Of a stretch of 64,000 bases of DNA, positions 1 through 14,110 are shown piece after piece. Made by a program: the position numbers and the translations under genes. This stretch comes from Paraburkholderia humisilvae (GTDB lineage Bacteria > Pseudomonadota > Gammaproteobacteria > Burkholderiales > Burkholderiaceae). The stretch covers positions 1 through 64,000 of the forward strand of contig NZ_CADIKH010000002.1 in assembly GCF_902859855.1 (NCBI RefSeq), given 5' to 3'. Numbering within the stretch: the stretch's first letter is position 1; each line of letters opens with the position of its first letter. The notes under the pieces are model-generated. The model saw only the letters and a list, made by a program, of their open reading frames with translations, was not told the origin of the DNA and searched no databases.

Positions 1-359
1 CCGTTACCAGCGACGCACGATCGAGTAGGCTACTGCTGGCAGAACAGCAGGTCCCATCCATGTGCTATCGGCAGGACAGTTGCAATAGCGACTTTGCAGG
101 TCGCACCTGTATAAACATACAGTATAGTGTCCGTCGGATTTTGGCTTTTCTGGAGCAGTCAACCGGCTTCTCCGATCAGGCGTACATTCACTGCTTCGTG
201 TGCCGCCGCGGCGTGCCGCGCACGTGTGCGGCGCCGCTGCGCACCGGCGTGCACGGGCGAACGCGCATTTTTCACGCTTTCTTTGCGCGTTGTTTGCGCT
301 TTGTTCGCGCTTTGTTCGTACTTCACGCGTTATTTCACGCTCAATTGACGGATAGCAAA
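1..359. other. upstream region of the fused uvrA gene
   Basis: No convincing gene is seen here. The uvrA reading frame stays open back to an ATG at position 60, but the translated extension is rich in Arg and Cys, resembles no UvrA N-terminus and spans the SOS box, so it is treated as non-coding leader. The part around 265-340 is a run of imperfect repeats of the type TTTGCGC/TTTGTTCGC of unknown meaning. Confidence 0.6.
107..122. promoter_or_regulatory. LexA (SOS) box
   Basis: The sequence CTGTATAAACATACAG has the CTGT-N8-ACAG form of the LexA operator of Enterobacteria and many Betaproteobacteria, with an AT-rich centre. A TATAGT hexamer (123-128) that could act as a -10 directly abuts it, so repressor binding would block transcription toward the fused uvrA. 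The box is symmetric and could also serve a gene lying to the left of the window. Confidence 0.8.
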
Positions 360-6278
<5,919 letters not shown>

Positions 6279-6350
6279 GCGCGCGTGACGGCTGAGCTTT
6301 GTCACGCAGGTCGATTGCGCGCATCGTGCGTGTGGCGTTCACTGTCGCGC

Positions 6351-7217
6351 TCAATCGACGTTGACGTGCACCCGGATCTCCTGCGTGCTTTCGACTGCTT
6401 CGCCGTTTTTCATCGCAGGGAAGAAGCGCCACTTCGTTAACGCGTCGAGCAATAGCTGATTGAGCCGAGGGTTGTGTGTCGGCTTGATCAGTTCGACATC
6501 GACCGAACCATCGCGATGCACCGCAAAGCGGGCAGTCGCGACGGCCTGAAACGCATCTTCGCGCAAATCGTCGGGTATGGCCGGCAGGGGTTGCAGGATC
6601 GCATGAGCAGGACCGTTGCCGGCGCTTGTCGTTCCACTTTGTGTGGATGGCGTGGCGGGCCCGGCGCCCTGCGGCGGTCCGTTCGCTTGCGTGGCCTGTG
6701 CGCTGGGCGGTGTCTGCGGTATCGCGTTGGTGGGCGGCGCGGCGGGCGGTGTCGGCAGCGTAGGTTGCGTCGGTTGCGCCATGCCCGGTGCCGCCGTCGC
6801 GGTGGTGGCCTGTTGTGGTATCGCGTGCGGTGGCGTTGGCTTCGCCGGTATCGGCGAAGCCACGCCGCGCCGCGCGGCACCCGCGGGCTTAGGTTGCCCG
6901 GCCGGCGCGGCGGTTGGCGGTTGCGGCGCGCGCGCAGCCTGCGTGACGCGCGAAGTCTGCGGCTGCGGCCGTGGCGGCGGTTCAGGCGGCGGCAGGCGCA
7001 CCAGTTTGACGTCGAACGCAACCGGCTTGGGTGAGTTAGCGTGGTCGTCGGCAAACCACAACCCGCGTACGAAGCCCAGTGCAAAACCGAACCAGATCGC
7101 CACCGCCGCCAGCGCGCAGATCAACGCGCGCGGCGTGCGTGCATCGAGCACGTCGCCTATCTGCAGCGGCTTGCGGGCGAGGTGATGGGGCGCGTCATGG
7201 GCCACGTTATTCGTCAC
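6351..7217 (-). CDS. tonB: TonB-family energy transducer
   Basis: This inner-membrane protein would couple the proton-motive force harvested by ExbB/ExbD to an outer-membrane receptor. It has one N-terminal membrane anchor near residues 30-50 (after ARTPRALICALAAVAIWFGF), a long periplasmic stretch very rich in Pro, Ala, Gln and Thr (about residues 70-200), and a C-terminal TonB domain ending in EIRVHVNVD, where a conserved pattern of a basic strand and LLLDALTKWRF helix is seen. About 288 residues. The start is taken as the GTG at 7217, which overlaps the exbD stop by 11 bp; a GTG at 7205 is equally possible and neither has a clear ribosome site, suggesting translational coupling. Last gene of the receptor-exbB-exbD-tonB operon. 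Confidence 0.88.
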   Translation of the reverse strand: MTNNVAHDAPHHLARKPLQIGDVLDARTPRALICALAAVAIWFGFALGFVRGLWFADDHANSPKPVAFDVKLVRLPPPEPPPRPQPQTSRVTQAARAPQPPTAAPAGQPKPAGAARRGVASPIPAKPTPPHAIPQQATTATAAPGMAQPTQPTLPTPPAAPPTNAIPQTPPSAQATQANGPPQGAGPATPSTQSGTTSAGNGPAHAILQPLPAIPDDLREDAFQAVATARFAVHRDGSVDVELIKPTHNPRLNQLLLDALTKWRFFPAMKNGEAVESTQEIRVHVNVD

Positions 7218-7608
7218 GTTGGACGGCAACCAGAAAATGCTCGGCGCCGCCTTCGCGTGCGCGCAGCATCGCCTCAACGACGATCCCGTTCGACGCCGCC
7301 GTATCGGCCGCAATCACGACGTTGCCGTCTGGACCGATCAGTCGCCTGATGGTCGTGGCGACCTGATCGAGTGTGACCCGCTGCCGGTCGATCTCGATAT
7401 GGCCGTCGCGTGCGACCGCGAGCGTCAACGGCTGTTGTTGGGCCAGCGCTTGCGCGTGCCCCTGCGGCAAGTTCAGCCGGATCGCGTCGAGCCGCTGCAT
7501 CGACAGTGATGTCAGCATGAACGTCGCCAGCAGGAAAAACATCACATCGATCATCGGAATGATCTCGATGCGGCCGCGTTTTGCGGTGCGGGAGCGGCGC
7601 AGCTTCAT
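7207..7608 (-). CDS. exbD: biopolymer transport protein ExbD/TolR family
   Basis: ExbD is the periplasm-facing partner of the ExbB proton channel in the TonB motor. The 133-residue protein has the expected layout: short basic N-terminus, a single membrane helix near residues 17-40 starting IEIIPMIDVMFFLLATFMLT with the essential proton-carrying Asp (IDVMF), and a periplasmic domain of about 90 residues. The ATG at 7608 overlaps the exbB stop (ATGA), and its end overlaps tonB, so the three are translationally coupled. The neighbouring receptor marks it as ExbD rather than TolR. Confidence 0.92.
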   Translation of the reverse strand: MKLRRSRTAKRGRIEIIPMIDVMFFLLATFMLTSLSMQRLDAIRLNLPQGHAQALAQQQPLTLAVARDGHIEIDRQRVTLDQVATTIRRLIGPDGNVVIAADTAASNGIVVEAMLRAREGGAEHFLVAVQRDE

Positions 7609-8252
7609 GCTGTACTGACCGCTTTGGCGGCGCGGTCTCCGCTAAGCGCCTGTTCGCGCGCAAGCCGCATATCGGCGAGCCAAGTGCTGACGAACGTCTC
7701 GAGTTCTTCGACGAGCCGGTCGACACGCCGCGAGAAGTAGTTGAACGCGAATAGCGCAACGAGCGCGATCACCAGACCGAGTGCGGTCGCGACCAGTGCC
7801 TGCGCGACACCGCCGGTCACGCCCGTTGGGTTGACGAGGCCGTTGCCGCCGATCAGCCGGAACGCGTGCATCATGCCGACGATCGTGCCGAGCAGCCCGA
7901 CGAGCGGCGCGGCCGTCACGATCGTCTCGAGCACCCACAAACCGCGCGACATGTCGCGTTGCACGTCGAGCGCAAGCGCACTCGCGCGCTCCTCGATCCA
8001 CCACACCGGCTTCGTGACTTCGCCGACGAGCGGCGTCATCAACCGGCGCAGCGAGTGTGCAGGCGGCAGTGTGACGAGCAGCGCGCCGATGTCGCTGCCG
8101 GATGACACGCTGCCGCGCAGGTTCGCGAACCGCCAGAACACCATCAGCCGATCGAGGATGATGAAGAGCGCGACGAGCGCGAGCAACGTGAGCGGGTAGA
8201 CGATCCACCCCGCGACGCGCGCCGCTTCGATGATACCGAGCCAGTCTTGCAT
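7605..8252 (-). CDS. exbB: MotA/TolQ/ExbB proton channel family protein
   Basis: ExbB forms the pentameric inner-membrane channel that energises TonB. The 215-residue protein has three predicted membrane helices: one near residues 18-35 (VYPLTLLALVALFIILDRLM) and two after residue 105, with the family signature APLVGLLGTIVGMMHAF and the following ALVATALGLVIALVALFAFN. A strong ribosome site GGGAGG precedes the ATG. It starts only 27 bp after the receptor gene ends and overlaps exbD by 4 bp. Confidence 0.93.
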   Translation of the reverse strand: MQDWLGIIEAARVAGWIVYPLTLLALVALFIILDRLMVFWRFANLRGSVSSGSDIGALLVTLPPAHSLRRLMTPLVGEVTKPVWWIEERASALALDVQRDMSRGLWVLETIVTAAPLVGLLGTIVGMMHAFRLIGGNGLVNPTGVTGGVAQALVATALGLVIALVALFAFNYFSRRVDRLVEELETFVSTWLADMRLAREQALSGDRAAKAVSTA

Positions 8253-8279
8253 CGAATCCTCCCGTAGAACTCAGATCGT

Positions 8280-10631
8280 TCAGAAATACTTCGTGATGCC
8301 GGCGTAAAACGCGCGATACGGGCCGAACTGCGGCGCACCGACGCCGATACCGGAGCCGTCGCGCAATTCGTACACGCGGCCGAACGCATTCACGACCGCT
8401 CCGCGCACATCGACTTTGCCGATCATCGGCGCATTGAGGTGTTCGATGACGCCGAGATTCACCTGCGCATAGAGCGGCAGCTTGTCGGTGTTCGCAAAGC
8501 CCGAGCGCAGGCCGCTGCCGACCGTGCCGTCCGCGGAGAAGGTGGTCGTGTGCCACGTGTACGAGCCGCCGAATGACGCGGTGACGCGTTGATCGTGATC
8601 GAGGAACACAAAGTGATTCGAGATAAACGCGAGTTCGTCGGCACCGAAGTTGAACTGCGCGGAATTGATGTCCTTGCCCTGCGCGCGGCTATACGCGACG
8701 TTCAGATACGCGGACACGTTCTCGTGTTTGTAGTTTGCGGTGAACTCGATACCGTAGACGCGCCCGTACCGGTAATTGAATGGCGCAAAGATCAGCGCGG
8801 TACCGAACTGGCCTTCGTCGAGCAGGTTGTGCGCCTTCTTGTAGTACGCGTCGAGCCCGACGGTCACATCGGAGCCGAGCCGCTGCGTGATGCCGACGTC
8901 GTAGTAGTCGTCGCGCTCGGGCTGCACCGGGTCGTTCTGCGTGACTTCGGGCGCGTTGGTCGTGCCGGCGAAGCGGCCGATCGTGCCGCTCGACACCAGT
9001 TCGAACGACGGTGGCGTGAAGTAGCGCGCATAGCCCGCGTGCAGCGTGGTCGCGGGCGTCAGCTGATAAACGGCGCCGATGCGCGGGCTCAGCTGATGCG
9101 CGGTCACGAACTCGTCCATGCCGTCGTAGCGAAGCCCGTAGTTCAGCGTCAGCTTGCTTGTGATCTTCCATTCGTCCTGCAGGTAGGCGCTATACAGGTA
9201 GCCGGTCTTGCTGCTCGCATCCTGCAGCGTGATCGGCACGTCGGACGCCTGGTTGCCTTCGGCGTCGGTCGGAAACACCGACACGGTGTCGCTGAATTGC
9301 GCGTGTTCCTGCTGCAACTGCACACCGGCGCGCAGGGTATGCGCGCTGTTCAGCCGCCAGGTCGTGTCGGTTTGCAGGCCGTTCGCGGTGTCGTTGTGGA
9401 AGTCCTTCGACGCGACGCCGTTGAAGATCAGATCGCCGACCGGATCGGGATTGAACTGCGTGCGCGTATAGCGCGTGAAGAGCGCGACCTGATAGTCGAA
9501 TGCGGCGCCGTTCGTGCCTTGCAGCGCGACGACCGCGTAGTTGTTCAGCTCCGATTGCGTCTCGTTGAGGTTCGCGGAGTTGAAGGTCGGCGTGCCGGCC
9601 AGCTTGAATACCGGTGCGAGACCCGGCGTGTTCGGAATCTCGAACTGATTGGCCGCGGTGCCGAGCATCACGGAGACCCGCGTGAGCGGATTGATCAGAT
9701 ACGACATGTAGCCGAACGCGCTGCCCTGGCGCGTATGGTCGTGGATCGGCGACGGGCTCGCGGTCGGCGCTTCGATACCGAGGTTATTCACGCCGAGCGA
9801 GCCGGTGAAGAAGTAGCTGAAATCGCCCTTGCTGCCATACACGTCGGCACTCGTGCGCAGCGTCTGATGGCTGCCGCCGAATACATCGATCGCGCCGCCG
9901 TCGCCGGCATCGCCGTTCTTCGTGTGGATGTCGACGATGCCGGCCGTGCGGTCGCCGTACTGCGCGGGTAGCGCGCCCGTTAGCAGATTCACCTGATCGA
10001 TGATGCGCGTGTCGAGCGACTGGCCAAAGCCGCTAATCGGCTCGGGAATCTGAATGCCGTTGATCCGGTACTGCAGGTCCGCGTGATCGCCGCGCACGTG
10101 TACCTGACCGAACGAGTCGTTGGCCACGCCGGGCGCTTGCAGCAGTACCTGGTTCAACGGCGTGTTCTCGCCGAGCGGCATCGCCCGGATATCCTCGTTC
10201 GTGATCCGGTAGATGCTGCTGCCGGTTTCCGGAGACAACCCGTTGCGCGCCTGATCGAGCCGCTTCGCGTACACGTTGACGTCGAGCGCGTCGTCCTTCT
10301 TGAGCGTCAACGCGAGTGGTGGAGCCGTGCCGCTGGTCGTATCGGCGAGCTTCGTGGTCGCCTCGAAACCGGTGGCGGCGACGGCAACCGCGTACGTGCC
10401 GGGCGCAACATCCTTTAGTTCGAAGTGGCCCGCCGCATCGGTGCTTGCATGGCCCGCATCGCTACCGCTCGCGGTTTTCAGGCTGACCTGCGCATGGGCG
10501 ATCGGCTTGCCGTTCGCGTCTTCAACGGTGCCGCTTAACGTTGTGGCCGCATCGGCGGCCCATGTTTGACTGCCGGCAAGGGCCGTGAACAGCAGCACGG
10601 TGGCTTGCGCGATGTGTGTGCGAGATTTCAT
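8280..10631 (-). CDS. TonB-dependent outer-membrane receptor with N-terminal carboxypeptidase-like regulatory domain
   Basis: A 783-residue outer-membrane transporter. In order: a signal peptide ending near ALAGSQTWA, a carboxypeptidase-regulatory-like beta domain (about residues 30-115, TLSGTVEDANGKPIAHAQVS), a plug domain (about 125-235, with QVHVRGDHADLQYRINGIQI), and a 22-strand barrel ending in a terminal Phe (AFYAGITKYF). The start is the ATG at 10631; a TTG nine bases earlier is also in frame but less likely. It leads an operon with its own exbB-exbD-tonB. The substrate is not evident from the protein alone; no haem- or vitamin-specific motif stands out. A Zur-like site 135 bp upstream suggests zinc acquisition, comparable in concept to ZnuD receptors. 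That substrate call is inference. Confidence 0.9.
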   Translation of the reverse strand: MKSRTHIAQATVLLFTALAGSQTWAADAATTLSGTVEDANGKPIAHAQVSLKTASGSDAGHASTDAAGHFELKDVAPGTYAVAVAATGFEATTKLADTTSGTAPPLALTLKKDDALDVNVYAKRLDQARNGLSPETGSSIYRITNEDIRAMPLGENTPLNQVLLQAPGVANDSFGQVHVRGDHADLQYRINGIQIPEPISGFGQSLDTRIIDQVNLLTGALPAQYGDRTAGIVDIHTKNGDAGDGGAIDVFGGSHQTLRTSADVYGSKGDFSYFFTGSLGVNNLGIEAPTASPSPIHDHTRQGSAFGYMSYLINPLTRVSVMLGTAANQFEIPNTPGLAPVFKLAGTPTFNSANLNETQSELNNYAVVALQGTNGAAFDYQVALFTRYTRTQFNPDPVGDLIFNGVASKDFHNDTANGLQTDTTWRLNSAHTLRAGVQLQQEHAQFSDTVSVFPTDAEGNQASDVPITLQDASSKTGYLYSAYLQDEWKITSKLTLNYGLRYDGMDEFVTAHQLSPRIGAVYQLTPATTLHAGYARYFTPPSFELVSSGTIGRFAGTTNAPEVTQNDPVQPERDDYYDVGITQRLGSDVTVGLDAYYKKAHNLLDEGQFGTALIFAPFNYRYGRVYGIEFTANYKHENVSAYLNVAYSRAQGKDINSAQFNFGADELAFISNHFVFLDHDQRVTASFGGSYTWHTTTFSADGTVGSGLRSGFANTDKLPLYAQVNLGVIEHLNAPMIGKVDVRGAVVNAFGRVYELRDGSGIGVGAPQFGPYRAFYAGITKYF

Positions 10632-10765
10632 TCCGGACAAAGTGAATCGAGTTGTTGGTCTTCTTGCGGGCCCCTTCTGGCGGTTCGCCAGTGGACTGCC
10701 GTAAATGCGCGCCCGTTATTGCGGCCAGGTGAGCCCGGCCAGTTGTCAAAGCGCAGCGTGGCGAA

Positions 10766-10780
10766 TGATATAACATAACA
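10766..10780 (-). promoter_or_regulatory. candidate Zur (zinc uptake regulator) box upstream of the TonB operon
   Basis: On the minus strand the site reads TGTTATGTTATATCA, matching 12 of 15 bases of the Zur core TGTTATAATATAACA, with additional flanking matches (AAA before, ATT after). It sits in the only AT-rich stretch of the intergenic region, where promoter-like TTATAT hexamers overlap it. The match is by eye from memory of the consensus, so it is a candidate only. Confidence 0.45.
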
Positions 10781-11011
10781 ATTTAAGGTGGCATTAAATA
10801 TTTACGAGGGTGGTGTCGCCTGTGAGTCAACTCATGTCATGTATTCGATGCCCGTCCACATGACGGCCCTCGCGCGGGAGACAATCGCAATCGGAATGCT
10901 TATATTGTTTGTTCCGTCTGCTGATTCGGTGGATGACGTGCGGCGATTGCACGCGGCAACGTGCGGTGTGTGCGGTGTGTGCCGTGCTGGAATAAAACAA
11001 GGAGACTCGCG

Positions 11012-11716
11012 ATGGCCGATCTTTCCGCTTTCCCGATCACAACCCGGTGGCGCGCGCAACATCCGGACCGGATCCAGCTCTATTCGCTGCCGACACCGAA
11101 CGGTGTCAAGGTCTCGACCATGCTGGAGGAGACCGGCTTGCCGTACGAGCCGCATCGTGTGAGCTTCGATACCGGCGATCAGAAGTCGCTCGAATTCCGG
11201 TCGTTGAATCCGTACGCGAAAATACCGGCAATCATCGACCCGAACGGGCCAGAAGGGCGGCCGCTCGCGTTGTTCGAATCGGGTGCGATTCTGCTTTATC
11301 TCGCCGACAAATCCGGCCAGTTCATTCCGCAAAAGCCCGCCGACCGCTACGAGACGATTCAGTGGCTGATGTTCCAGATGGCAGGCATTGGGCCGATGTT
11401 CGGACAAGTTGGTTTTTTCAATAAATTTGCCGGTAAAGACTTTGAAGACAAGCGCCCGCGCGATCGCTATGTCGGTGAAGCGAGACGCTTGCTGACGGTG
11501 CTGAATGACCGGCTTGCGGGCCGCGAGTGGATCATGGGTGATGTGTATACGATCGCGGATATCGCGGTATTTCCGTGGGTACGCAATCTGACCGGGTTTT
11601 ACGAGGCGGGCGAACTGGTCGGCATCGCGGATTTCAAACATGTCACGCGTACGCTCGATGCGTTCGTTGCGCGTCCTGCAGTCGCTCGCGGGTTGACTAT
11701 TCCGGGTGCGACATGA
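11012..11716 (+). CDS. glutathione S-transferase, YghU/Ure2-like
   Basis: A 234-residue cytosolic glutathione S-transferase. The thioredoxin-fold N-terminal domain (about residues 25-105) has LYSLPTPNGVKVSTMLEE, LNPYAKIPAIIDPNG and the glutathione-binding turn LFESGAILLYLADK; the all-helical C-terminal domain (about 110-225) carries WIMGDVYTIADIAVFPWV, the capping motif typical of the fold. The N(G)VKVS active-site region and the P-rich insert resemble the nu/Ure2-like class (YghU, YfcG), which act on disulfides and hydroperoxides. Start at ATG 11012 after AAGGAGA; an earlier in-frame ATG at 10961 lacks a ribosome site. It is transcribed away from the TonB operon and appears to be a single gene. 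Confidence 0.9.
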   Translation: MADLSAFPITTRWRAQHPDRIQLYSLPTPNGVKVSTMLEETGLPYEPHRVSFDTGDQKSLEFRSLNPYAKIPAIIDPNGPEGRPLALFESGAILLYLADKSGQFIPQKPADRYETIQWLMFQMAGIGPMFGQVGFFNKFAGKDFEDKRPRDRYVGEARRLLTVLNDRLAGREWIMGDVYTIADIAVFPWVRNLTGFYEAGELVGIADFKHVTRTLDAFVARPAVARGLTIPGAT

Positions 11717-12080
11717 TCCGCGGCGCACGTGGTCCGTCGCGCGGCCGCGTGCCGGTACGGGCACGCTGAAAAGTTCGCCGGAGCTGGCCATACGGCATAT
11801 TGCGATCGATGTCCCGTATCGCGGAAGATAGACCGCTACGGTGCAGATGGCCGAGAACTCTTCCGGCCGTCTGAGGCCGTTATTAAGGTATCCGTATCGA
11901 TCGCGGAATGACCGCGTGAGCGCCGCGCAATCTCATCTGTTTCCTACCGAATCTTAGTCAAACAGGCGTGGCAGTAAGACACCGCCCGCTGCATGGCTTC
12001 GCGCGCAACGGCCGACCGGATTGATCGGCAGGACCAAACGCACGACGTCCGCGGCGGCACGGAACGCTCCTGCCTGTTCC
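11717..12080. other. non-coding interval
   Basis: Between the GST gene and the higBA promoter no reading frame has plausible coding character or a ribosome site. Nothing structured beyond a short GGAAC...GTTCC inverted repeat near 12061-12080 was noticed. Confidence 0.5.
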
Positions 12081-12084
12081 GTGA

Positions 12085-12113
12085 TTGTAAATCGTGTATT
12101 TACGGTTTATAGT
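12085..12113 (+). promoter_or_regulatory. higBA promoter with embedded palindromic operator
   Basis: A -35 TTGTAA (12085-12090) and a -10 TATAGT (12108-12113) are separated by exactly 17 bp. Inside lies a perfect palindrome GTAAAT-CGTGT-ATTTAC (12087-12103), which overlaps the -35. This is the arrangement expected for autorepression by the HigA helix-turn-helix protein. Confidence 0.65.
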
Positions 12114-12172
12114 GGTGTCCGTGCGGATGAGGATAACGCCGTGAGGCAGGCGCGGTCCCGGAAAGATCGAAG

Positions 12173-12451
12173 ATGATCAAATCATTCAGGCACAAAGGCC
12201 TCGAACGTTTTTTTCTGACAGGTTGCGAAAGCGGCATACAACCGTCGCACGCGGCAAAACTGAGGCGCCAGCTCGGTGTGTTGAACCGGGCCAAATGCCC
12301 GGCGAACATGAACCAGTTCGGCTGGGGGCTGCATGAGTTGCAGGGCACGCGCAAGCATTGCTGGTCGGTTCAGGTCAACGGTAACTGGCGCCTGACGTTC
12401 GGGTTCGATGAGGGGGACGCGGTTCTCGTCAACTACGAGGACTATCACTAA
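12173..12451 (+). CDS. higB: HigB-type toxin (RelE/ParE superfamily)
   Basis: A 92-residue protein of the HigB family, ribosome-dependent mRNA interferases that slow translation when free of antitoxin. It begins MIKSFRHKGLERFF, as in the family, and has the RelE-fold strands LHELQGTRKHCWSVQVNGNW and RLTFGF...AVLVNYEDYH. It comes before its antitoxin, the order typical of higBA and opposite to most other type II pairs. Transcription should start from the promoter with the GTAAAT palindrome just upstream; the 5' leader is about 50 nt. Confidence 0.92.
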   Translation: MIKSFRHKGLERFFLTGCESGIQPSHAAKLRRQLGVLNRAKCPANMNQFGWGLHELQGTRKHCWSVQVNGNWRLTFGFDEGDAVLVNYEDYH

Positions 12452-12514
12452 GGTGTCTTTGCGCTTCCGAGCGCTCAATGAAGGTGTTGTTGTTTTTTCT
12501 GAGAGAGGTTTGTG

Positions 12515-12835
12515 ATGGCTAAGATGTTCAATCCTCCGCATCCCGGCTCGATTCTGCGAGAAGATGTGCTGCCCGCGCTGCAGTTGAGCGTCACGGAGGC
12601 GGCGAGCCAGTTGGGTGTATCGCGCGTGATGCTGTCGCGCGTGCTGAACGAGCGGGCCGGTGTAACGCCCGAGATGGCGTTGCGCATCGAAGCGTGGCTC
12701 GGTGTCGAGCGCGGTGGTAGCGCCGACCTGTGGCTCGGTCTGCAGACCGACTACGACTTGTGGCAGGCGCGCAAGCACGCGCCGAAGAAGGTCAAGCCGG
12801 CGCCGATGCCCGACACGTTGCAAGCGGTTGCGTGA
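12515..12835 (+). CDS. higA: HigA-type antitoxin, Xre-family helix-turn-helix protein
   Basis: The 106-residue antitoxin neutralises HigB and represses the operon. The family opening FNPPHPGSILREDVLPAL is followed by a helix-turn-helix (about residues 28-60: VTEAASQLGVSRVMLSRVLN) and the characteristic ALRIEAWLGVERGGSADLWL. ATG at 12515 chosen over the GTG directly before it; GAGAGAGG gives the ribosome site. It is 63 bp downstream of higB, a gap containing a small GCGCT-TCCG-AGCGC hairpin and a run of T's. Confidence 0.93.
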   Translation: MAKMFNPPHPGSILREDVLPALQLSVTEAASQLGVSRVMLSRVLNERAGVTPEMALRIEAWLGVERGGSADLWLGLQTDYDLWQARKHAPKKVKPAPMPDTLQAVA

Positions 12836-12932
12836 TACTCACGCGTTACGCCTGCCGGAGTGGGCAAGTCTCCGGCAAGGCGGCCTGACGCAGGCCAGCC
12901 CGCAGCCCATCATTGTCCGCTGGCAAATCGCG

Positions 12933-13805
12933 TCACAGGGTTGGCGCGGCAATGAACGCGGCAATGGTGTCATTAAGCGCTTCGGGCGCTTCCGCGTGGG
13001 GCGAGTGAGCGCAACCAGCCAGCTTCGCAAGCCGCGCATGCGGCACCTCGGCGGCGATTCCACCGATTTGCGCCATCGTTCCATAGTGGTCGTTGCAGCC
13101 TTGAATGGCGAGCAGCGGACAACGAATCGTGCGTAGTTGGCCGACGATGTTCCATGTCCTGAATGCCGTGCTCAGCCAGATATCGCACCAGCCATAAAAC
13201 GCGGAGTCGACGTCGGTGTGATAGCGAGCGAGCTTGTCGCGCAGGTCCTTTTGCTCGTACGCGCTGCGGGTTTCGACGATTCCCGCGACCGACACGTCTT
13301 CGACAAAAATATGCGGTGCGATCACCACAGCTCCGGCGAGGGCATTCGGAAATGCGCTGGCATACAACAGTGCGATCGAGCCACCGTCGCTGTGACCGAT
13401 GAGCCACATCCGCGAGCGTTCGGCTGCGGCGACGCCGAGCGCGTCCAGCAGCGCAGGCAGGATGTCGTGAGCCTGTGTTGACAAATAATCGACTGGCAAT
13501 TTCATGTCGTGCGCGCGGGGTGTCGAACGGCCATAGCCGGGCCGCGAATAGACCAGCCCGCGCATGCCGATCCGCTCACATAGGAACTGTGGCCAATCCT
13601 TCCACATGGCCACTGAGCCTAGCCCTTCATGCAGGAATACGGCGAGCGGCGCGTCGCGCAAATGCGGGTTGAGCCACCGGTACTCGATGACGGGCGCGGG
13701 GCGCGCGGCACGCACGGGCAGTGTGGCAAATGCGCTGCCGGTGTGGTCTGCGGTGTTGCCGGCGGAGTGACGGGCCGGTGGTGCGGGATCGGTTGGGGCG
13801 TGCAT
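12933..13805 (-). CDS. alpha/beta hydrolase
   Basis: A 290-residue alpha/beta-hydrolase-fold enzyme. The oxyanion region is LAVFLHEGLGSVAMWKDWP, the nucleophile elbow GHSDGGSIALLYA places the catalytic Ser near residue 136, the acid is probably the Asp in QGCNDHYG and the His that of GCAHSPHAE near the C-terminus. The sequence type (HEGLGSVAMWKDWP and YGRSTPR) is found in esterases and hydrolases of Burkholderiales, but the substrate cannot be read from it. Start set at ATG 13805, giving an unstructured Pro/Ala-rich N-terminus of about 35 residues. It faces higBA convergently. Confidence 0.85.
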   Translation of the reverse strand: MHAPTDPAPPARHSAGNTADHTGSAFATLPVRAARPAPVIEYRWLNPHLRDAPLAVFLHEGLGSVAMWKDWPQFLCERIGMRGLVYSRPGYGRSTPRAHDMKLPVDYLSTQAHDILPALLDALGVAAAERSRMWLIGHSDGGSIALLYASAFPNALAGAVVIAPHIFVEDVSVAGIVETRSAYEQKDLRDKLARYHTDVDSAFYGWCDIWLSTAFRTWNIVGQLRTIRCPLLAIQGCNDHYGTMAQIGGIAAEVPHARLAKLAGCAHSPHAEAPEALNDTIAAFIAAPTL

Positions 13806-14110
13806 CGCGTCAATGGGTTTCGTGGGCGGCAGTCTGGTGCGCGGTGTCCCATCTTGCCTGTCGCGGGAACCGCAAGCGCGCGCCGTGCGCGTCTCTGCCA
13901 CGCCGCGCTGGACCGGAGCAGGCGAGCCCCGTAGAGGTGCGCATTGCTAAACTTACGGTTTCGGTCTAGCTTATTCCGCCACCGCATATGATTAAAGCTC
14001 AAAATGCGTTGCCGAAATAGAGTCCGTTTGCTACAGTCCGCGCACTCTGCGGCCGGTCTGATGCCGCAGGCATCGCGTTGACGGGAAAAACAAATTTACG
14101 GAGCTCACTC
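13806..14110. other. divergent intergenic region
   Basis: This stretch separates the hydrolase gene and the cystine-type importer, which diverge. It becomes AT-richer from 13940 to 14040, where promoters for the importer would be expected, but no hexamer pair stands out clearly. Confidence 0.4.

Noticed and set aside
60..359. N-terminal extension of about 100 residues on UvrA from ATG 60
   Set aside because: The translation is Arg/Cys/Phe-rich without family resemblance, the ATG has no ribosome site, and the SOS box and promoter lie downstream of it.
10788..11162. A frame overlapping the start of the GST gene
   Set aside because: It is out of frame with the well-conserved GST product and has no ribosome site.
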